A stretch of 12,872 nt of DNA from Geosiphon pyriformis (taxonomy: Eukaryota; Glomeromycota; Glomeromycetes; Archaeosporales; Geosiphonaceae). A program made the position numbers and the translations under genes. A model generated the notes under the pieces. That model was not told the origin of the DNA. It did no database searches and worked only from the letters and a program-made list of their open reading frames with translations. The stretch covers positions 287,744-300,615 of the forward strand of contig JAAOMT010000786.1 of NCBI GenBank assembly GCA_016748015.1, written 5' to 3'. Every line of letters starts with the position of its first letter. Within the stretch, counting starts at the first letter, position 1. Below are positions 7,920 through 12,872 of the stretch, one piece after another.

Positions 7920-8640
7920 GTCTGGAAAGTTGCTACGTGCAATGTCAGGAGCATGAACAATTCCGCTAAGCAAGAAGACATTATTAGGTGGCATAAGAAA
8001 ATGAACAATTTAGTCTTTATCGTTACTAAAACAAAATTAAAGAGTAGGATTCGTCTGTGGATTGCAGACAAGTTTGATGGTGTCCGAGTGTTCTCTTCTG
8101 GTTTGGACTCCAGTCACTTGGGTGTGGGTGTTGCTGTTATCATGGACGTTTTTTTGGCTCGTCATGTGTGCAAGGTTTCTGAGGTGTCTGGTCGGCTCCT
8201 TTTCATTAAATTACTTTTTAAGGGTAAACTTTCTGTGTCAATTTTGGGGCTTTATGCTGGTGCTTCTTCGATGGTTTGGTTCTCTCAAGCTGGTGAAATC
8301 AATTTTCTCATTGCAAAGGCTGTCAACGAATCTTTTTTCATCATTCTTGGTGGCAATTTTAATGAAAACAGCTCTCATAAAAGTGCAAGTTTCAAAAAAT
8401 GCTTTGATTTGGGTCTGGTCAATTCTTTAGTTGGTAGCTCAGCTGCAAAAATGCCCACTTGGGAAAATTCTAGAAGTGTTAAGAAAACAATTGATTACAT
8501 GTTTGTCTCTTCAAGTCTTGTCAATGCGATAGTGCATCGTGAAGTTTTGAATGTCAGTGAGCATTTTGACATGGACCATCAAGCTGTTTCGGTGGATTTG
8601 GGTTTGGGAGAGCTCTTGGATATGCATTTGAATTCTCTTC
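7920..8640 (+). other. APE-like endonuclease domain of LINE ORF2 (catalytically impaired)
   Basis: Counting from ATG 7908, Asn12 in ATCNV matches the first catalytic motif. The Glu of the usual ETK motif is Lys (residue 41, AAA 8028-8030, in VTKTKL). The Asp of the usual GDFN motif is Asn (residue 150, AAT 8355-8357, in GGNFNEN), while the following Asn152 is kept. The IDYMFVS Asp and the DH pair near the C-terminus (MDHQAV) are also kept. Loss of both acidic metal ligands should abolish cleavage. Confidence 0.8.
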
Positions 8641-9404
8641 GCAAGCAAGCAAATAAAGATCATTGGAAGTTTGACGTCAAAAGTGCCAATGAAGCTAAGT
8701 GGTTGGAGTTCAGGGAGGCTTCAGCTGCTAATGTTTTTATGTTCTCGGATGTTTTTGGTGTGGCAGTGAGATTTTCAGATGTGGACGCTATATGAAACAT
8801 TGTTCGCAAGATTATGGTTCTTTCAGCGGGTGGTACATTTAAGAAAAAATGGTTCAAAAGTTTTGATGGCATGTTCACCAAGACTTCTTCTAGGTTTCAC
8901 AAGCTGGAGCTGCTGGTTTCTAAGTTGGTCAAGGCTTCGCATTTGGCTTCTGGTGATGGTTTTGCTTCTTTGTTGGAGGTGTGGCACAGTCTCGACTCCC
9001 CTGGTGCGTCGGTGGTTAAGTCTCTTTTTCTTTCAGGTTCTAATTTTGATCTTATTCGTTCTGTACTGGCCAAAGCAAGAAAATCATATCGCTCCTCCAA
9101 ATTAGTAGAATTCAAGCGCACTGAGGAATTCTCAATCAAATGGGCTATTGGTAAGAGGATGGAGAGTTTTGAGCTGAACAAGGGTCACACCATTAGGAGT
9201 GTTTTGGAGCGTCCTTTTCACAAGGTGGTTCTGGATTATTTGGTTGTAGAAGATGAGTTGATTTTAGAGCCTGATTTGGTTAAGTCTAAGGTGGACAAAA
9301 TTATGGAGGGATGGACCAGGAAATGTGAAGTGGTGCCTGACCTATCTGAGGAGTGGGCTCGTCAATATCGGCCTCTGGATTACGTGTTCGATGGTGCCTT
9401 CTCT

Positions 9405-10500
9405 GATGTCATGTGTTCGATTAGTTTTGATGAGTTGTCAGCTGTTGTTAAGGATCTTCCTGACGGAAAGGTGACTGGGCTTTCTGGTATCTCCAACAAA
9501 TTATGGAAACATTGTGACAAATCTGTTTTGGATATGCTTTTGGTGCTTTTAAATTTCTGTTTGGTTGGCGAGTTGGTCTCTGGGCCTTGGAGAGAAGCTT
9601 GGGTTTCAATGATTTCTAAACCATATGAATGGGAGGGAGTTCTCACAAACATCTGTCCTATAGCTTTAATTGAAATGGCCCGCAAGATTCTCTCCAAGAT
9701 CCTTTTAGATAAGATCTCTCTGGCTTGCAGCACTTTTGATGTTCTTCGTGGGGACAATTTTTCAGTTTTGAAGAGTACAACGACTCAATCTCCCATTTTT
9801 GCTATCGGTTCTGTGGTTGAAGATGTCTTGGAAAAGAACCGTGAACTTTGGCTGGTTTTACAGGACATGCACAAGACTTATGACTCGGTTGGTTGGGAAC
9901 ATCTTAAGAGGAGTCTAGTCAGGATCAAAATGTGTGACAGGTTTATTAGATTTTTTGGCAGTATTCACAATGGTCGCGTCAACAGAGTGATGACTGACTT
10001 TGGCTTGACTGATGAATATTGTGTCTATGATGGGCTGGATCAGGGAGAAGTTTTCTCGCCTCTTCTCTGGCGTATTTTTTATGATTCACTTTTGTGCGAG
10101 GTCAAGAGACAAGATAGTGTGTATGGCTACAGGTTGAATTCTCATTTTATATCAAGAACTGGCCGGGTGGATCCTCAAGCTGGGCTGTCTTCGTTTCTTG
10201 CTGCCAGCGCTTTTGTCAATGATATTATCTGGGTTGGTAGCAGCCAGGCTGCTACACAATGCATCCTGGATATTGCTAGTGAGTTTTTTAGGTTTAACAA
10301 TATTTCTGTAAACAATGACAAAACAGTGGCCATCTCCATCAATTGCCGGGTGCTGGATCCTCATTTGACTATCAGTGGTGCGCCTATTTCTATTGCCAAG
10401 AGAAGGGAATCTCATCGCTATTTGGGTATTTTTTTGTCTTCTGAGGGTTTTTCGAAGTCTAGCTTGGCTAAGGCCCAGGCTGATGTTCGGTTTTTTGTGA
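9405..10500 (+). other. Reverse transcriptase domain of LINE ORF2 (catalytically impaired)
   Basis: Motif order is that of non-LTR reverse transcriptases. It begins with the KVTGLSGISNKLWKH segment, then WREAWVSMISKP and CPIALIEMARKILSKIL, where the conserved Arg of the RPI motif is Cys (TGT 9654-9656). Motif A LQDMHKTYDSV has the catalytic Asp at 9864-9866. Motif B GLDQGEVFSPLLW is intact. Motif C reads FVND, with AAT at 10218-10220 in place of the first Asp of the FVDD/YxDD pair. The enzyme is expected to be inactive irrespective of the stops. Confidence 0.85.
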
Positions 10501-11309
10501 ATCTTGTTTTGAGAAAGGTGATTTCGGACAAACAGTGTGCATATTTGGTGTCTGCAGTTCTCTTCTCTATTATCAGCTACAGGACTCAGTTCAGTTTTGT
10601 TTCTGTTGGTGTTTGTAGTAAATAGGATGCTCTGGTTTGCAAGGTCTTAAAGTCCAAGTCTGGATTGCCACGTGATTTCCCCAGTGATGCACTTCATCAC
10701 CCCTCTTTGTACAATTTAAAAACTTTCGAACAGATACAGGCTGAGAGTAAATTGGCCTCCATTGTTGCTTTTGCGAATTCTACTGGTGTTTTGGGTCGCT
10801 TGTTTTCTCATAGGTCTCATGACCTCCAGGTTCTCAGCTGGCGTCCTCGTCATCCTTTGCTGTTTCCGGCTCGTGTTGGTATCAGTCCCTCGGATAATTT
10901 TTTGGTGGGTGTGGTTTGCATTTTTTTCAGGTGTAATTTGTCTTTGGGAGGCCCTCTGGATTGTGCTTTTTGTCGTCAGTGCGGTACTCCTATGTCTATG
11001 GTTTTTGGTGAATCCTGTTTTTTCAAGTGCGTCTCTTCGCTCAGGCATTATGGAATTGCTTTCGTGGAACAGCTTCGTGACCGTAATGGTGATGTTTTCA
11101 GTTGGGGGACCTTCAAGCACTGGAAGAGGCTGGATCCTCGTGGCCCAGTCCCTTTCTGGTTTGATCTTTCCGTTCACTTTCTTGGTGGTGTTGTTCTTCT
11201 CTTCTCAAGTTTTTCTTTAGTAGATGGTTATGCTGTGTCTGATATTCGTTTTTCTCATAATTTTGGTGTAATTCGTGACACTTTGCTGACCATTGATGCT
11301 GCCCACCTT

Positions 11310-11710
11310 TCTGTGTATACGGATGGGTCTCTTTCTGGTCTGGGCACTGTTGACATGAGAGTAGGTGCTGCCGTTTTTTTTGAGGACATTAACTTGGGTT
11401 TGGGTGTTGGGGTGTCTGGTTTGGTTTCTTCTACTCTGACAGAACTGCAGGCCATAGCTTTGGCTTTTGAGTGTGTTCCTTTTTCTCGTTCGATTGACTT
11501 ATTCTCGGATAACCAGGCTGCTTTAGATGCATGTAGGTCAGAGTCTTTGCTGGTTTGTCTGGATTTCAGGAATCACTGTTGGATTGAGCGTCATCACATT
11601 GCCACTGTTATTCGTCAAAAGAATTTGGATGTGAATTGGGTTAAGGTGAAAGGTCATTCAGGTGTCTCAGGCAACGAGCATGCTGATGCGTTTGCCAAGG
11701 GTGCCACTCT
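11310..11710 (+). other. RNase H domain of LINE ORF2 (all catalytic residues kept)
   Basis: Type I RNase H fold signature. Asp 11322-11324 lies in VYTDGSLSG, Glu 11442-11444 in LTELQAIAL, Asp 11508-11510 in FSDNQAALDAC, His 11655-11657 in VKGHSGVSGN and Asp 11685-11687 in EHADAFAKG. All five residues of the catalytic set are present in the expected order and spacing. The domain sits in the open segment between the stops at 10623 and 11910. Confidence 0.88.
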
Positions 11711-12113
11711 CTCTGCTTGGCGCCTACCTCATTTAGTCAGTGAACATTTTCTATGTGCTGGTGGTATGGCAGTTTCTGGTAATTCTAGGCACTTTGTTTG
11801 TGATGTTTTCTGGTCAGTTCATCGAGCTCATTGGGAAGTTGGAGTGAGTTCTCATTTTGTGGATGATAGTTTGTGTGTTGATGTCAACTGGTCTAAGTTT
11901 TCTATGGTATGACACCCTGATTCTCACTTGGCATCCAGTTTTACTAGCATGCACACAGCGGGATGTCGTACTTACTTTATGAAGGCTCTCCATCATCGGC
12001 TTTCTGTTGCTGTTGTTACAGTTTAAGAATTTAGAAAAAAGAATCATAAAAATAATACAAACTATTCAATCATAATATAGCACAGTAATAATCTTAGAAA
12101 GGTAATGATTAAC

Positions 12114-12205
12114 ATAGTAGCAAACACCATCTCGCGATAGTGGCAAGCACCAGTTCACAATAGCAGCCAACACCAACTGGTGATAGCAGCAAACACCAGG
12201 TTGAA
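12114..12205 (+). repeat. 23-bp tandem repeat, four copies, with conserved core and variable tail
   Basis: Units start at 12114, 12137, 12160 and 12183, each 23 bases. The first 16 bases are conserved (ATAGYRGCMARCACCA). The last 7 bases differ almost completely between copies (TCTCGCG, GTTCACA, ACTGGTG, GGTTGAA). The array lies about 40 bases upstream of TATATATA, so it may be a promoter element array. It is not a CRISPR: the spacers are 7 bases and the context is eukaryotic. Confidence 0.88.
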
Positions 12206-12246
12206 ATATCAAAAAGAAAGTATTTTCTCATAGAACTACAAACATG

Positions 12247-12254
12247 TATATATA
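12247..12254. promoter_or_regulatory. Possible TATA box downstream of the 23-bp array
   Basis: TATATATA is a plausible TATA box, but it is symmetric and the surrounding DNA is AT-rich. The only support is its position after the tandem array, as in the 4259-5003 LTR. Confidence 0.3.
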
Positions 12255-12464
12255 CAGTAGTTTTAATATTGGGAAATAATCAATCAAGTAATAAAAATCA
12301 TAACTTATCAAGCAATAGATCCAATTTTATCCAACAAACTCCACTTTAAATCATACTTTCAAATTAAATATCCCAAGAAACCTTTAAAATCAAAAAGAAA
12401 TGAAAAAAAATATTTAAAACTGAACTATCACAACCCAAAGTATTAAGAAACTTACTTGTATTAT

Positions 12465-12596
12465 TTATTGAATGAAACTATCATTCATCAACTGAATCTC
12501 TTGGAAGAATAATCCTTGATCAAAATTATTCACGTTGTTACTAATTGATAAAAGCTTTATTGTGAGAATTAGAAAAGCGCTAAAGACTATTAACAT
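12465..12596 (-). CDS. Small ORF, 43 residues, hydrophobic N-terminus
   Basis: On the minus strand an ATG at 12596 opens 43 codons that end at TAA 12465-12467. The first 19 residues (MLIVFSAFLILTIKLLSIS) resemble a signal peptide or membrane anchor, and the rest is polar (Asn, Gln and Asp rich). AATAAA-type sequence overlaps the stop. In AT-rich DNA such a hydrophobic short frame can arise by chance, and I recognise no homologue. The intron-like segment on the same strand upstream (12686-12739) is the only hint of transcription. Confidence 0.15.
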   Translation of the reverse strand: MLIVFSAFLILTIKLLSISNNVNNFDQGLFFQEIQLMNDSFIQ

Positions 12597-12598
12597 TC

Positions 12599-12623
12599 TG
12601 TGTTTCTAGATTAGAGAAACACA
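12599..12623. other. Short perfect hairpin
   Basis: TGTGTTTCT (12599-12607) and AGAAACACA (12615-12623) are perfect inverse complements around a 7-base loop. The stem starts three bases upstream of the ATG of the small minus-strand ORF. There is no U-run, so it is not a typical terminator. Confidence 0.45.
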
Positions 12624-12685
12624 TCAGGCAATTGCAAGGATAGCCTCAGAGAAGACCCCAGACAGTAGGTAGATTTCAGTTCAGC

Positions 12686-12739
12686 CTCTGAAAAGGAGTA
12701 CATAAACACACACAACAATCAAGAATTAAAGAATAACTT
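12686..12739 (-). other. Intron-like segment on the minus strand
   Basis: Read on the minus strand, the segment begins GTAAGTTATT and ends TGTACTCCTTTTCAG after about 54 bases, with a T-rich stretch before the AG. Donor and acceptor match fungal consensus well and the length is typical. However, all three joined frames hit a stop at or soon after the junction, so if spliced it would be in an untranslated region or a non-coding RNA. No exon could be confirmed. Confidence 0.2.
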
Positions 12740-12872
12740 ACATCGCAACAGTAAAAAGAAAGCCTTCAGTATAACAGTAACATTATCACACAAATAGAAC
12801 TGAGGAACTCACGAAAGACTGATTGCAATTAAAGCGGAATATTAGCAATTAAATATAACAAGAAAACCATCC

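Larger units (their letters stand above)
6050..12014 (+). mobile_element. Two-ORF non-LTR retrotransposon (LINE), 3'-truncated and decayed
   Basis: Two consecutive ORFs encode an RNA-binding ORF1 protein and an endonuclease/reverse transcriptase/RNase H protein, the layout of L1/I/jockey-like LINEs with RNase H. The 5' edge is approximate: the composition changes from AT-rich spacer to LINE-like sequence between about 5990 and 6060, after a 15-base T run at 6029-6043. At the 3' end homology stops inside ORF2 at about 12014, and there is no 3' UTR or poly(A) tail. The protein sequences resemble a LINE family I remember as highly repeated in arbuscular mycorrhizal fungi. Six internal stops show it is inactive. 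Confidence 0.85.
7908..12026 (+). pseudogene. LINE ORF2: APE-type endonuclease, reverse transcriptase and RNase H
   Basis: Would nick the target and copy the element RNA onto it. The frame is continuous for 1373 codons including the terminal TAA, with internal stops TGA 8793-8795, TAG 10623-10625 and TGA 11910-11912, all at positions where I recall Trp in the family. Domains: endonuclease about residues 6-245, a helical linker, reverse transcriptase about 500-865, RNase H about 1135-1265. Endonuclease and reverse transcriptase have lost catalytic residues; RNase H has not. The last recognisable segment (HPDSH... ALHHRLSVAV) ends at about 12014. Family members continue, from memory, with a further Cys-rich tail that is missing here. 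The start at 7908 was chosen for its overlap with the ORF1 stop. Confidence 0.85.
12014..12782. repeat. Candidate second LTR (or solo LTR) interrupting the LINE
   Basis: ORF2 homology ends at about 12014, exactly where TGTTACAG begins, a typical Gypsy LTR terminus. A possible opposite end, CAGTAACA, lies at 12775-12782. Between them are a tandem array and TATATATA 233 bases from the start, closely matching the spacing in the 4259 LTR. Orientation is uncertain: TATATATA is symmetric and the minus strand is the more pyrimidine-rich one at the right side. No flanking target duplication is seen (GCTGT on the left versus TTATC on the right), so the element may continue beyond the window or the right end may be wrong. 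Confidence 0.35.

Noticed and set aside
8062-8430. 122-codon hydrophobic plus-strand ORF inside the endonuclease
   Set aside because: Hydrophobic translation comes from reading T-rich endonuclease codons out of frame; the true frame has catalytic motifs.
10716-11177. 153-codon minus-strand ORF and its 152-codon plus-strand counterpart at 10762-11220
   Set aside because: Both are shadows of the LINE ORF2 frame between reverse transcriptase and RNase H.
12114-12205. CRISPR array
   Set aside because: Repeats of 16 conserved bases with 7-base spacers are far too short, there are no cas genes and the context is eukaryotic retrotransposons.
1-12872. tRNA or rRNA genes
   Set aside because: No cloverleaf-like segment with A and B box motifs, and no rRNA core sequence, could be recognised by eye.

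Overview
The window looks like eukaryotic, probably fungal, repeat-rich DNA. It holds no recognisable host gene. It contains two decayed retrotransposons in the same orientation, separated by a very AT-rich stretch, and it ends in what may be the edge of a third element. Both elements, and especially the LINE, resemble my memory of families that are very abundant in arbuscular mycorrhizal fungi (Glomeromycotina, Rhizophagus/Gigaspora type). The extreme contrast between moderate-GC element bodies and almost pure A/T spacers fits that. The organism call is an inference that I could not test by search.

Region 1 (1 to about 5003): the 3' part of a Ty3/Gypsy LTR retrotransposon, cut by the window edge inside the protease. 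The pol frame reads protease, acidic and Cys-rich linker, reverse transcriptase, RNase H, integrase and GPY/F module up to 3585. It carries about fifteen in-frame stops and one frameshift. Pol is followed by a 218 to 250 codon open frame of unknown function (3537-4289), a purine tract, and a candidate 3' LTR (about 4259-5003) with a 12-bp tandem array and a TATA box.

Region 2 (about 5004-6000): an AT-rich island with short-period tandem repeats, a possible degenerate inverted repeat, and a less AT-rich core (about 5325-5635) that reads like a worn protein-coding fragment.

Region 3 (about 6050-12014): an almost full-length two-ORF LINE. ORF1 (6127-7911) has an RRM-like, CCHC and coiled-coil layout. 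ORF2 (7908-12026) has an APE-type endonuclease, reverse transcriptase and RNase H. ORF1 stop and ORF2 start overlap as ATGA, which suggests coupled termination and re-initiation. Each ORF contains three internal stops, and the endonuclease and reverse transcriptase have lost catalytic acidic residues.

Region 4 (about 12014-12872): ORF2 homology ends abruptly at a TGTTACAG sequence. What follows is AT-rich, carries four 23-bp tandem repeats just upstream of a TATATATA, and is interpreted as a possible second LTR. It also holds a small minus-strand ORF and an intron-like segment.

Neither element can act on its own. The stops and catalytic losses are explained mostly by C-to-T or G-to-A transitions, often at former CpG sites, which suggests decay through cytosine methylation or a RIP-like process.
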